A stretch of DNA of 64,000 bases from the NCBI GenBank assembly GCA_963695415.1, contig CAVOGL010000012.1, forward strand, positions 1-64,000. The letters run 5' to 3'. The notes under the pieces were generated by a model. The model searched no databases. It was not told where the DNA came from and saw only the letters and a list, made by a program, of their open reading frames with translations. Below, piece after piece: positions 17,090 through 26,951 of the stretch. How positions within the stretch are numbered: the stretch's first letter is position 1; each line of letters begins with the position of its first letter. This DNA is from CAVXWV01 sp963695415 (GTDB taxonomy: Bacteria; Chloroflexota; Anaerolineae; Anaerolineales; UBA4823). Both the position numbers and the translations under genes were made by a program.

Positions 17090-17725
17090 TTATAACATAG
17101 GGTTCGAGCCCCTGGCGATATTCGCCAAGAATTCCTCCCGAGTTGCGATATCTTTACGGAAAGCTCCTAACATAGCCGATGTGGTCATACGCGCATCATG
17201 TTTCTTCACACCGCGCATGGTTGCACACAAATGCAGCCCTTCGATTACCACTGCGACCCCAAAGGGATTGAGAAGTTCCTGTAGAAATTCGGCAATCTGG
17301 CGCGTCATCCTTTCCTGGACCTGCAGCCTGCGCGCAAACATATCCACTATCCTGGGGACCTTAGACAACCCCAGTACGCGGCCTCTAGGGAAATATGCCA
17401 CGTGGGCGCGGCCTAAAAATGGCAGCAGATGGTGCTCGCACAGGCTGTAAAATTCGATATCCCGGACAACCACCATTTCATCATAAGTCTCTTCGAAAAT
17501 CGCATCGTTGACGATCTTGATGGGATCCTGACGGTAACCTGATAATAACTCGTGATACATGCGTGCCACCCTTTCGGGTGTGTGCTGCAAACCTTGTCTC
17601 TCCGGATCCTCGCCGATAGCTCGTAGAATGTTTTCTACCGCAAGGCGAATGGCTTCATCATCCATGCCCTCTCCCGGCAGGATGTAAGCTGCATCGTTGA
17701 GATCTTCGTTATTGTCCCAATCCAT
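17090..17725 (-). CDS. folE: GTP cyclohydrolase I
   Basis: FolE converts GTP to 7,8-dihydroneopterin triphosphate, the first step of folate (and often queuosine) synthesis. The 211-residue protein has the expected motifs. ERVARMYHEL is in the N-terminal half. The zinc ligands are C96 in SLCEHHLLPF and C167 in GLHLCATMRGVKKHD. The end is the typical STREEFL-like element, here ATREEFLANI. The length fits the family. It is preceded on the same strand by the ribosome hibernation factor gene, 20 bases away. Confidence 0.95.
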   Translation of the reverse strand: MDWDNNEDLNDAAYILPGEGMDDEAIRLAVENILRAIGEDPERQGLQHTPERVARMYHELLSGYRQDPIKIVNDAIFEETYDEMVVVRDIEFYSLCEHHLLPFLGRAHVAYFPRGRVLGLSKVPRIVDMFARRLQVQERMTRQIAEFLQELLNPFGVAVVIEGLHLCATMRGVKKHDARMTTSAMLGAFRKDIATREEFLANIARGSNPML

Positions 17726-17745
17726 TTTTTTTATGACTACTCAGG

Positions 17746-18321
17746 CTACCCGATTTCAGTCTCGATCAGTCCATAGGTGTCGTTGTGCCTGCGGTATAGA
17801 ACATCCACGGATTGAGTTTTTACGTTATAAAAAACGAAAAAATTGTCATGACCCAACAAACGCATCTGTTCTAATGCTTCGTAGGTATCCATCGGGGTGA
17901 GTACGAAGCGCTTGCGTTTTGTGATGACCGGACCTAATTCGTCTGTTGTCTGCTCATCATAGGTCTCGTCCAGGTCCTGGACAACTTCAGCAGCCGAACG
18001 ACCATCCCCTCTCCCATGATACCTTTTACCCTTATACCGGTTGATCTGGTTTTGAATTTTGTCTACCGCGGAATTAATCGCGGTTTGAATGGTGTCGGAG
18101 CGTTCTTCAGACCTCAGGATGAAACCTTTCCCGCGCACGGTTATCTGGGCGATCTGGCGGTCGGAAGCATTCCTGGCGGATTTCTCATAAGTCAGGTCAA
18201 CCCTGGTTTCCTCGATCCCTGGCAGGTAGCGGTCAAGCTTCGATACCTTCTTATCGACATATTCCCGGATTCGATCGGACACATCCAAATTGTGACTGTA
18301 AAGTTCAACTTCTAATGCCAT
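17746..18321 (-). CDS. hpf: Ribosome hibernation-promoting factor, long form
   Basis: This 191-residue protein has the N-terminal S30AE/RaiA-like domain (residues 1-100) and the C-terminal dimerisation domain (about 130-190) with VLTPMDTYEALEQMRLLGHDNFFVF. That makes it the long HPF form, which joins two 70S ribosomes into inactive 100S dimers in slow growth. The linker is acidic and of ordinary length. The gene lies between comF and folE on the same strand. Confidence 0.93.
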   Translation of the reverse strand: MALEVELYSHNLDVSDRIREYVDKKVSKLDRYLPGIEETRVDLTYEKSARNASDRQIAQITVRGKGFILRSEERSDTIQTAINSAVDKIQNQINRYKGKRYHGRGDGRSAAEVVQDLDETYDEQTTDELGPVITKRKRFVLTPMDTYEALEQMRLLGHDNFFVFYNVKTQSVDVLYRRHNDTYGLIETEIG

Positions 18322-18351
18322 GGTAATCTCCTTTGTGGTTTTTTCCTTCCA

Positions 18352-19095
18352 TCAAGCCATCTTGATGTCCGCCCTGGCTAAAGTCAGAGCGAAGACTCGC
18401 TGAGAGCCGGCAGTTAATAATGCTTGAGTGCATGTGTTCAAAGTAGCACCGCTCGTGCAAATATCATCAACTAGCAGGACCGATTTCCCTGAAACCAGAG
18501 AACTTTCAGCCAGAAACGCCCCTTTTACATTTTGTATCCGTTGTTCAATCGATAAACCCACCTGTGATGGCGTGTCTTTCACCTTTTTCAATGCTTTCGA
18601 ACAAAATTGTATCCCAGTTGAAAGGGCAATTGGATAAGCCATGAGTGAAGCCTGATTATATCCCCGGTCCGCTTTACGAGCAATCCCTATCGGTACAGGT
18701 ACGACCATATCAGGATTCCAATCCAATTTTTCCAACATACGAATCAGTTGCCTCGAAAACAACTCCCCCAATGCGAAATCATTACCGTACTTGACTCGGT
18801 GCAGCCCCAGGCGCAGCGGATTCTCGAAATGAGCCCATGATCGAAGACTCTCATATTTTGGCGGGTGTTTATGGCATAACCTGCAAACAACGCCCTGAAA
18901 TTGCGACGTATCGTCGATAGGACGACCGCAGCGAAGGCAAACAGTTTCAGGCAAAAGCCTGACTTTCGAATGGCAATCCGAACACCAGCGATCGCCCAAA
19001 TTCCCACAACCTGCACACCTGGGCGGGTAAACAAGGTCCAGACACGCCCATATTGATTGATAAAAACGATAACGCCGCGCCGACCTGCCAGTCAT
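18352..19095 (-). CDS. ComF family protein (zinc ribbon plus phosphoribosyltransferase domain)
   Basis: The protein has 247 residues. The first ~70 carry three cysteine pairs of a double zinc ribbon (CAGCG, CSDC, CLRCG and CRLCH). The rest is a type I phosphoribosyltransferase-like domain with the PRPP-binding loop VLLVDDICTSGATL. ComF proteins act in DNA uptake in competent bacteria, but the family is also widespread in non-competent species, where its role is unclear. It ends 30 bases before hpf. Confidence 0.88.
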   Translation of the reverse strand: MTGRSARRYRFYQSIWACLDLVYPPRCAGCGNLGDRWCSDCHSKVRLLPETVCLRCGRPIDDTSQFQGVVCRLCHKHPPKYESLRSWAHFENPLRLGLHRVKYGNDFALGELFSRQLIRMLEKLDWNPDMVVPVPIGIARKADRGYNQASLMAYPIALSTGIQFCSKALKKVKDTPSQVGLSIEQRIQNVKGAFLAESSLVSGKSVLLVDDICTSGATLNTCTQALLTAGSQRVFALTLARADIKMA

Positions 19096-19148
19096 CGTGT
19101 TTCTGTCTAGTCCGAAGCTTATTCCCTGTGTGAACGGGTTATTTAAGG

Positions 19149-19355
19149 CTATATCAAACCTTTCATTATTATGGAAAGACCCTCTATCGTCGGATATTCT
19201 GGTGATGGAGTTGGGGTTTGGCGCAGCGTGTCAACAAAATCGATAATGGCAGGTCCAAACAACCTGCCAATGACCATAAGAACAATAATAATTAAGATTA
19301 AGATCAGCGCATATTCAACGATGATTTGTGGTCGTTCATCATTAGAAAATGACAT
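19149..19355 (-). CDS. Flp-like type IVb pilin or TadE-like small membrane protein
   Basis: The 68-residue protein has a short hydrophilic leader ending in ERPQIIVEYALILILIIIV. This resembles the Flp/Fap pilin pattern, in which a Q-x-(L/V/I)-VEYAL start of the hydrophobic helix follows the prepilin cleavage site. The expected glycine before the cleavage site is not seen. A polar, proline-rich tail follows the helix. No other tad genes are in the window, so the assignment rests on this motif alone. Confidence 0.55.
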   Translation of the reverse strand: MSFSNDERPQIIVEYALILILIIIVLMVIGRLFGPAIIDFVDTLRQTPTPSPEYPTIEGLSIIMKGLI

Positions 19356-19542
19356 CCCTGCACATCCTTGTCAGTAAATATCCCTGACCACTTCAACCGG
19401 TAATTGCCCCAAGAATTATAAACCGGTCAACCTTTCCTGGTTCAGGCACTTGTGGATATTATAGCATCACAACATCATTTTTTTCCGGGATTGAAGGAAA
19501 TTTTTCCTTATTCGCCAATCGGATGGTTCAGACAATCACCAG

Positions 19543-20850
19543 CTAGATGTTTTTTGCCAGTGTTTCGAGATACAAATTTTTCGGACGGATGAACCACCAG
19601 CGCACCCACCACAACCCCACCAGACAAACCACCGGAACAGGGAAGAATACCCATGCAGGAGTCCCCAGTAAAGCGGTATCGCTAAGGTAAATAAATCCCC
19701 ATATCCCCGCTCCGAGGAGGAGAAGGACTGCAGCACTCAGGTACTTTCCCCCTCCCTGCCAGCGGTGCTCCCACGATTTCAGGATCAAAAATAAAACCGG
19801 GATGAAAAGGACATAATTGGAGATCCCCGCTTTGTAGCCGGCGATATTGCCAATCACAATGGTCATCATCACCGTCCAGAGAAACCATTGTTCATCCTTC
19901 CCCATTGCGATGACCCATTCAATCACCAGGTAAATGAGCAAGATCCCGTGAATGAAAAGGTTCACCGGCAGGTAAATACCCGGCATTGTATCTGCAACCA
20001 TCATCAGCAGTGAATTCAAACCCGGAGTGGAAGATGAAAATTGGAACATACGCTGCAGCCACTCCAAAGGCCAGGAGGGCACCAGGATCACAGTCGCCAA
20101 CAGCGTCAGAACGATAGTTACCAGGAAGCTCCATACAACATCTCTGCGGCGCTTGCTGATCGCCCAGAGGAGCACAAAAGGCAGCACCAGGAAAACCATG
20201 GTTGGTTTCAGAGTGGAAAAAGCGAGGGTTACACCTGCCGGGATATCCTGGTTGTTAAAAACAAAGATCAGACTCACTACAAAGAACAATGCCGAGAGAA
20301 CGCCGATCTGTCCATCGAGAACAGATCGTACCCCGTGATACCAGAGCAGGCTGAACAGGACCAGCAGTAAAGCCTGGAACCACCCCATTTGCCAGCGCGT
20401 CAGGCGGATGCTGGCAAGGACTAGTAGAATGAGCCCGACCTCAAGGATAGTCATCCAAATTGCCCTTGCGATTGGGAAGTCCAGGAGACCAAAAGGCACC
20501 ATCGCAAGCATGGTGGTCATCGGATACAGGTAGGGTGCGAAATCGACACCTATGCGAAACACTATAGGCGCAGCTTCGTTCTCATAAGGAATCGTTATGT
20601 TTAAGTGGCTGATAACAAAGTCTTTACCGCTGACCCTTCCGGCTGGATAAACCCATTCACCGATACGTTCATCATACGGACTCAGCCCTTCTTTAACCCA
20701 ATACCGAGCGCCAGCCCAAGATGATGCAAAATGATTCCCTGAGCGCAGTTCATTTGCCAGCCAATAGTTGCCATAAGTCAGCCCTACTATAAGCAAGATT
20801 ACGCCCACGGAAATCACAATTACCAGGAGGGAACCAGATTTTCGTGCCAC
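19543..20850 (-). CDS. GT87/DUF2029 family integral membrane glycosyltransferase-like protein
   Basis: This 435-residue, strongly hydrophobic protein has about ten predicted transmembrane segments. It shows DUF2029 features: an N-terminal helix, an extracytoplasmic loop with SPYD, a second loop with FAPYLYPMTTMLAM, and a conserved GQIGVLSALFF segment. Members use polyprenyl-phosphate sugars, for example the mannosyltransferases of Corynebacteriales. In Chloroflexota the substrate is unknown. It is separated from rpoD by a strong terminator, so it is probably transcribed alone. Confidence 0.8.
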   Translation of the reverse strand: MARKSGSLLVIVISVGVILLIVGLTYGNYWLANELRSGNHFASSWAGARYWVKEGLSPYDERIGEWVYPAGRVSGKDFVISHLNITIPYENEAAPIVFRIGVDFAPYLYPMTTMLAMVPFGLLDFPIARAIWMTILEVGLILLVLASIRLTRWQMGWFQALLLVLFSLLWYHGVRSVLDGQIGVLSALFFVVSLIFVFNNQDIPAGVTLAFSTLKPTMVFLVLPFVLLWAISKRRRDVVWSFLVTIVLTLLATVILVPSWPLEWLQRMFQFSSSTPGLNSLLMMVADTMPGIYLPVNLFIHGILLIYLVIEWVIAMGKDEQWFLWTVMMTIVIGNIAGYKAGISNYVLFIPVLFLILKSWEHRWQGGGKYLSAAVLLLLGAGIWGFIYLSDTALLGTPAWVFFPVPVVCLVGLWWVRWWFIRPKNLYLETLAKNI

Positions 20851-20887
20851 AGTGTTATTCTAATTCATCAGCGAGGCTGTAAAAACA

Positions 20888-20954
20888 AACCGGATGGCAT
20901 TATTCTGAGCCTTTTCGATCCCAAAATCCAGAAAAGGCAAAACTCCATCCGGTT
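20888..20954 (-). terminator. Nested rho-independent terminator after rpoD
   Basis: A perfect 10-bp outer stem (20888-20897 with 20945-20954) encloses a perfect 8-bp inner stem (20909-20916 with 20931-20938). On the minus strand it lies directly after the rpoD stop and is followed by TTTGTTTTTA. The two-tier structure is more elaborate than most terminators. Confidence 0.8.
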
Positions 20955-20973
20955 CGTGTAAGTTCAGTCCTGC

Positions 20974-22181
20974 TTATCCCAGGTATTCTCTCAGCTTTCG
21001 GCGAATGGTCGGATGGCGCAGACGGCTGAGAGCCTGTGCTTCAATCTGCCTGACCCTTTCGCGGGTCACGCCCATTTTCCTGCCAACTTCTTCCAGGGTG
21101 TATGCCTGCCCGTCCAACAGCCCATAGCGCAGCTGTAAGATGCGCACTTCCCTGGGAGGAAGCCCATTCAACACCAAATCCAGGTGCTCTCGCAGCAGGT
21201 TGTAGGTGGCGGTTTCATCCGGAGCCGGAATCTCTTCGTCCTGGATGAAATCACCCAACACAGAATCTTCTTCATCGTCCGTTGGAGTCTCGAGAGAAAG
21301 TGGGCGCCTGGCGACCTGGATCATGTTTTCAACTTTTTGTGGTGTCACTTCCAGGGAATTCGCCAGCTCATCCACGGATGGATCCCTGCCCAGGCGTTGA
21401 GTCAGCTGGTGCTGAACACGCAGGAGCTTATTGATCTGGTCGCCCATGTGCACGGGCACTCGGATGGTGCGACCCTGGTCCGCAATTGCCCTGGTAACCG
21501 CCTGGCGGATCCACCAGGTGGCATAGGTGCTGAATTTATGCCCGCGCCGGTAATCGAATTTTTTGGCAGCGCGGATCAAGCCGATATTACCCTCCTGGAT
21601 CAAGTCCAGAAATGGCACTCCCCTGCCCATATATTTCTTGGCAACACTGATAACCAGGCGCGAGTTCGCGGTGATCAAGTGTTCACGCGCCGCCCAACCG
21701 TCTTCTATTGAGCGTTGCAAATCCTGCCGCCTGCGTTGGTTGACATTACCCTCGCCAGTTCCTCACGCGCCAACCGGCCTCGCTCAATGCGTTGGGCCAG
21801 ATCAACTTCTTCCTGTGCAGTGAGTAACGGCACACGACCAACCTCTTTCAGGTACAGCCCAATCGTATCGTCGGTGTCGATGTTTGCAAGGTAATTATCG
21901 TCAACAGCCAGCTCTGGCTGGGATTCTTCCTCCGATTCTTCCTCCACCAGATCCTCATCGGAGGGTCCCCCGGTAGTCGCTTCGTCAAGAAATGGAATGC
22001 CTGCACTGATCAAAGCAGCGAAGGTTTCTTCTAACTGGTCAACATCGTTCTCTGCATCCGGGAAAAGGGCGAGAATATCGTCAATGGTTACGTAGCTTTT
22101 TTGGCGCCCTAATTCAACCAACCGGGCAATAGCCGGGTGTTCCTGTTCTTCCATTTCCTGCAGTAAATCATCATTTATCAT
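20974..22181 (-). CDS. rpoD: Primary RNA polymerase sigma factor (sigma-70), frameshifted in this sequence
   Basis: The two parts form one sigma-70 of about 402 residues. The N-terminal part has a region 1.1-like domain, an acidic linker, and region 1.2 (DTIGLYLKEVGRVPLL). The C-terminal part has region 2 (ANSRLVISVAKKYMGRG, then FDYRRGHKFSTYATWWIRQA), region 3 and region 4 (RERVRQIEAQALSRLRHP). The frame is lost near 21,750, where LAR should be followed by GNVNQRRRQDLQ. One added G in a GGG run there restores it. As this is the main sigma factor, a sequencing error is far more likely than a real mutation. Confidence 0.93.
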
Positions 22182-22834
22182 TTATGTCTCCAGACATTCG
22201 TCTAAAACCAATCGTTTATTGAAGGATCAAAACCTGCTTCAATACGCAGTTTCGACCGGGATGTGATCTATCCATGTTCTTTTTAGGTCTGACAGCTAAC
22301 CAGAAAAAATATTTGTCTCAATCAGAATACAAAAAATAAACCAGAAAATCAATACCCAATTTCAAAATAAAGCTATCAAAATTGATAGATCGAACGTTTA
22401 TTATGTACAATCTCCTGTTTGCTATTAAGAAAAGAACACAAAATTCTGTTTTTGGTTACGTCAAACTCTCTTCGAGAGAGTTGATGAGTAAGCGGCTTCT
22501 GTGGTTCTTTCTTCTTTTACACTCCTGGATGAGATCGGGTTCGACTTGCTTTATTCATCCAAATTTATTAGAAACTGCGTCTTTCCTCCTACCTAAAAAA
22601 CAAGAAAAAGCACCGCTTCCAGGGGTGGTTGCTGTGCTTTTTTCATATACATGCCTATATTCTTATACATTAAAAAATGGGGCAAAGTCAAGTAGTTGCT
22701 TGAGCCTTAACCAAACACTCATAGTTCGTTATCGGAAGTGTTATGCAATTACGGATAAACAACCTTTTACATTCATCAATGGTCCTCATCGAAACCATCT
22801 TGCAGGTTTCGTAAGGATGAGGCATACTTAAATC
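22182..22834. other. 650-bp intergenic region between divergent rpoD and TPR genes
   Basis: A 149-codon plus-strand frame (22382-22831) spans most of this region but resembles no protein family and has an odd composition, so I do not call it. Promoters for rpoD and for the TPR gene must lie here. I see no clear -35/-10 pair. A compact hairpin at 22464-22482 and a terminator-like hairpin at 22605-22645 are annotated separately as a possible small RNA. Confidence 0.6.
22455..22645 (+). ncRNA. Possible small RNA ending in an intrinsic terminator
   Basis: On the plus strand, a perfect 8-bp hairpin with a TCG loop (22464-22482) is followed about 120 bases later by a terminator-like structure. In that structure, AAAAAGCAC (22605-22613) pairs with GTGCTTTTT (22634-22642) and a T run follows. 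No coding frame in between looks real. The boundaries are guesses from the hairpins, and I do not recognise a known RNA family. Confidence 0.3.
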
Positions 22835-23659
22835 ATGACTCAAGACCAGAAAGAAACTGTGGCTCTCAGATCCTACACACAAATTATCCAGGGGCTGATC
22901 GATCAGTTTCATAGTAGTGAAGCTGCAAGCCACTGCCTGCACATCCTGCAAATTTATCCCAAGCACGTGGATACCTACCGGCAGTTGGGTGAGATTTACC
23001 TGGAACAGGAGCGTTACCTGGACGCTGCCAATATCCTCAACCGGGTGCTATCCGTGGTACCCGATGATTTTATCGCCCACCTCGGACTTAGCGTGATTAA
23101 CGAACACCACCGAAACCTGCAGCAGGCAATCTGGCACATGGAACGCGCTTTCGATTACCGCCCCACTCTGCAGGCAATCAAATCTGAGTTGAGCCGGCTT
23201 TACGGTTTGCGGGATGGTATTGAGCCAACCGTTGTGAACCTGACGCGTCCCGCCCTGGCGCGCTTATATATGCGCGGAGGATTGCTGCCCCAGGCTATTT
23301 ACGAGCTTGAGGATCTTTTAAAAGAGGACGGCGGCAGGAATGAGCTGCGCGTCCTGCTTGCAGAGGCATTGCTTCTGAACGAACAGGAAGATGCCGCGAT
23401 TGAAACCGCAACCCATATCGTCGAACAACTGCCATACTGCATGATGGCGAACCGGATACTTGCTTATGCGCAGCAAGACCAGCCCCCAGACGCCCCAACC
23501 AGGAACAAATACCATCAGCGTCTGGTAGAATTAGACCCCTATTACGAACATGTATCCCAGGAATGGCAGACCCCTGAAGCGGTTCCTGGCAGGATGATTA
23601 TGGTCCCCTGGCTCGGGCAATTTCCCATGCCGGAAATTATGGAACCTGCGAATTCCTAA
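22835..23659 (+). CDS. Tetratricopeptide repeat protein
   Basis: The 274-residue protein is predicted almost entirely helical. It has TPR-like repeats in the first ~130 residues (for example YRQLGEIYLEQERYLDAAN and LGLSVINEHHRNLQQAIW) and further degenerate repeats to about residue 215 (ARLYMRGGLLPQAIYELE). It has no signal peptide or membrane segment and probably acts as a cytoplasmic scaffold. The partner is unknown. AAGGATGAGG lies upstream of the ATG. It precedes ndk on the same strand, 95 bases away. Confidence 0.8.
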   Translation: MTQDQKETVALRSYTQIIQGLIDQFHSSEAASHCLHILQIYPKHVDTYRQLGEIYLEQERYLDAANILNRVLSVVPDDFIAHLGLSVINEHHRNLQQAIWHMERAFDYRPTLQAIKSELSRLYGLRDGIEPTVVNLTRPALARLYMRGGLLPQAIYELEDLLKEDGGRNELRVLLAEALLLNEQEDAAIETATHIVEQLPYCMMANRILAYAQQDQPPDAPTRNKYHQRLVELDPYYEHVSQEWQTPEAVPGRMIMVPWLGQFPMPEIMEPANS

Positions 23660-23754
23660 GAAAACAAATAAAAAATGATGGTTTGTGAAAATTTTATTTC
23701 TCAGGGAGTGCACTTGATATCACAGCCATTATGACCATTATTTTGGAGGATTGA

Positions 23755-24204
23755 GTGGAAAAGACGTTAGTTTTGGTTAAACCAGATGCAGTTCAACGCG
23801 GTCTGACCGGTGAAATTATTAACCGGCTGGAAAGGCGAGGCTTAAAAATCTCGGCTGCTAAATTCCTGAAGGTTCCCCTGTCTTTGGCAGAAGAACATTA
23901 TGCCATCCACAAGGGAAAACCATTCTACGATGGGTTGATCGCTTACATCACCTCTTCCCCGGTGATGGCAATGGTTTGGGAAGGACCCAACGCCGTCAGC
24001 CTTGTACGCCAGACCATGGGCGCCACGAGACCTGGTGAAGCCGCACCAGGCACCATCCGCCACGATTATGCCCTGGAGGTTGGCAGGAACCTGACGCATG
24101 CGTCGGACAGCGTGGAAAATGGCGAAAAAGAAGCGGCGTTGTGGTTCAGCCAGGATGAACTGGTATCCTGGGCTCGTGAAACGGACCGCTGGATATTCGA
24201 ATAA
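23755..24204 (+). CDS. ndk: Nucleoside diphosphate kinase
   Basis: Ndk transfers the gamma phosphate of ATP to nucleoside diphosphates through a phosphohistidine. The 149-residue protein has the KTLVLVKPDAVQRGL start, the GPNAV motif, and the active-site region RNLTHASDS with the catalytic histidine (the usual form is xxHGSDS). The start is a GTG preceded by GGAGG. The family fit and length are clear. Confidence 0.95.
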   Translation: MEKTLVLVKPDAVQRGLTGEIINRLERRGLKISAAKFLKVPLSLAEEHYAIHKGKPFYDGLIAYITSSPVMAMVWEGPNAVSLVRQTMGATRPGEAAPGTIRHDYALEVGRNLTHASDSVENGEKEAALWFSQDELVSWARETDRWIFE

Positions 24205-24313
24205 CACCAGCCAACGCAGGTGGAAGAATCTGCAGTGGGTTGAAATACTGAAGGATTTTATTGGTGCCCCTAAAAAACAATATCTCGAGCGATAAACTGG
24301 ACAGGATTTTAAG

Positions 24314-26228
24314 ATGATTGTCCAAAAACCCGGGCGTTATACCGGCGGTGAACTCAACCAGGTAGTCAAATCCTGGGCGGAAATCCAAACCAGTGTTGCG
24401 CTGATTTTCCCCGACCTTTATGACCTGGGTATGTCCAACCTGGGAATGGCGATCCTGTACGACGAGATCAACCGCCGACCTGATGCCCTGGCGGAACGCG
24501 CATACTGCCCCTGGCAAGATATGGAAAGCCTGATGCGCGAGGAAGCTTTGCCCCTTTACTCATTGGAAACGAAACACCCCCTGGCGGAATTCGACATCGT
24601 TGGGTTTTCCCTGCCTTACGAAACACTTTACACAAACACCCTAAACGCACTAGACCTGGCTGGAATCCCGCTTTTTACGCACGAACGCTCGGACGAACAC
24701 ACGCTGGTGATCGCCGGAGGGCACAGCGTGTACAATCCTGAACCGATGCACGCTTTTATCGATGCATTCGTCATCGGCGAGGGTGAGGAAGTGATCCACG
24801 ACATTATCGACGCCCAACAGAAGTGGGTCGAAAACAAAGGCGCACGCTTCGATTTATTGTTTGCCCTTTCCCAAATCTGGGGAGTTTATGTGCCCAGCAT
24901 GTACGATGTCAGCTATCATGAGGACGGCACCATTTCGGGCATCACCTCCCTGCACCCAGGCGTGCCGATGCCGGTCACCAAGCGCATCGTCGCCAGGCTG
25001 CCCCCACCGGTCACGCGCTTTATCGTGCCTTATATTGATACAGTGCACAACCGGGTGCCCATCGAGATCATGCGCGGATGCACCCGGGGCTGCCGTTTCT
25101 GCCATGCCGGCATGATCACCAGACCGGTGAGGGAAAGACCGGTCGAGGAAGTTGTCGACTACATTGAGGAAGCACTGAAAAACACCGGTTACGAAGAAGT
25201 TGGTTTGCTTTCATTATCTTCATCAGACTACACGCACATACTCGAACTGGTCGATGCCGTGTCCACGCGCTTCGAGGGAAAACACCTGAACGTCTCGCTG
25301 CCCTCGCTGCGCATAAAGTCATTCTCGGCAGAATTGATGGACAGGTTAAAGGACTTCTCGCCGCAGCGGGTTTACGCTTGCGCCGGAGGCGGCTACCGAA
25401 AGGATGCGTGAGATCATCAATAAACCGGTGAGTACGCAGCAGCTGCTCGAGACCGCACATGAGATCTTCTCGCGAGGCTGGTCCAATCTTAAGTTGTATT
25501 TCATGATCGGTCACCCGGAAGAGACCATCGAAGATGTGCAGGCGATTGCCGACCTGTGCAAGCAGGTTTTGGCGGTTGGGAGACGGGCAATCGGGAACCG
25601 CGCTCAGGTGACAGCCGGGGTATCGACTTTCATCCCAAAGCCGCACACTCCATTCCAATGGGTGCCCTGTGACACGGTGGACCAGATCCTGGAAAAACAG
25701 GCATTATTAAAGAAGGAACTACGCAGTAAAGGCTTGAAGCTCAACTGGAACAAACCGGAGACCACCCTGCAGGAAGCCTGGTTGTCTCGGGGAGACCGGC
25801 GCATGGCAGAGGTCATCTACCGGGCATGGAAAAATGGCGCCCGTTTCGATGCCTGGCAGGAACACTTCAGCTACCAGGTATGGCTGGATGCCTTCGCTGC
25901 CTGCAGGCTGGACCCGGCATTTTACACACACCGGCAGCGCGCCATCGACGAGATTTTCCCATGGGAACACATCAACACCACCGTCAGGAAGAAATTCCTG
26001 GCACAGGATTATGCCTGGAGCAAGGAACGGCGCACGCGCATCGACTGCCGCGAGCAGTGTTTCGCATGCGGCATCCTTCCGACGTTTGCTGACCTGCGCC
26101 GCGCCAATCCAGGAGATGTGTGGCAGTGCCCGGAGGTGAAGACGAAGCGCATCTCCGTCAGCGATATCCAGAAGGCGGAAATGATCAACATTACTTCGGA
26201 CAGCGTCAGGACAAATGTAAAAGGATAA
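24314..26228 (+). CDS. B12-binding/radical SAM protein (TIGR03960 type), frameshifted
   Basis: The N-terminal ~240 residues form a B12-binding-like domain. A radical SAM core follows with the cluster motif CTRGCRFCHAG at about residue 258. The frame breaks near 25,370. Beyond it the expected RSGFTLAPEAATERMREIINK motif is in another frame and runs to 26228. Removing one base, or adding two, in CCGCAG restores a protein of about 637 residues. Members pair with a DUF2344 protein encoded immediately downstream, as here, and often with ribonuclease G or ribosomal genes. An RNA-modification role has been suggested but not shown. Confidence 0.88.
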
Positions 26229-26237
26229 CTGGAAAAA

Positions 26238-26902
26238 ATGCGCCTGCAAATCTGGTTTTCCAAAACAGAAGCCATGCGCTTCACCGGGCACCTTGACCTG
26301 TTCCGGGCATGGGAGCGCACTTTCCGCCGCGCAGGCTTGCCGCTGGCTTACTCCCAGGGATCTCACCGCGCCCGAAACTGAACCTTGCCTCAGCCCTGCC
26401 CCTGGGATTCACCAGCGAAGCGGAAGTGCTCGATGCCTGGCTGGAAAAAGCCCTGCCGGTCGACCAGGTCCGGAACTGCCTGGATGAATCCAACCCGCCA
26501 GGGATTTCTATTCGCCAGGTGGTTGAGGTGGATGAGCGCCTCCCCTCCTTGCAATCCCAGCTGGTGGCTCAAGATTATCTCATCACCTTACTGGAACCAC
26601 TGGAGAACCTTGAAAACAAGATTCAGCAGGTCCTGGGATCTGAGAATATCATCCGCGTGCGGCGGAAAAAGGAATATGACCTGCGACCCCTGATCCATGG
26701 TTTATCCATCATCCCGCCAGAAAACCAAAAAATCACCCAACTCGCGACCCGGCTTTCAGCCGTCGAGGGCGGGACGGGAAGACCTGAGGAGGTCGTCGCA
26801 GTCCTGGGGGGACAGCCTGAGCTTGCCCGGTACCACCGCACAAATCTGATCTTTAACATCCCAATCCCAAATAGAAGAACTTCCTATTCCTCAAAGCATT
26901 GA
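26238..26902 (+). CDS. DUF2344 (TIGR03936) protein, frameshifted
   Basis: Translation from the ATG at 26238 gives the family start: WFSKTEAMRFTGHLDLFRAWER, then FRRAGLPLAYSQG. The frame is lost near 26,356. Adding one T makes QGFSPRPKLNLASALPLGF, and the protein then runs to 26902 at about 221 residues. This domain is found next to, or fused with, TIGR03960 radical SAM proteins, so the two likely work together. It starts 9 bases after the radical SAM stop. Confidence 0.85.
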
Positions 26903-26951
26903 TCCATAAAACCTGAGCACTTGTAATTCGATTCAGAAAGGGGTAACAGCC

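Noticed and set aside
20974..22181. Programmed frameshift in rpoD
   Set aside because: No slippery site or downstream structure was noticed, and similar indels occur in many unrelated genes here.
22382..22831. 149-codon open frame between rpoD and the TPR gene
   Set aside because: It resembles no family, spans two clear hairpins, and its composition is unlike neighbouring proteins.
25370..25411. Radical SAM gene as two separate proteins
   Set aside because: Family motifs continue across the break when the frame is shifted, so it is one gene with an indel.
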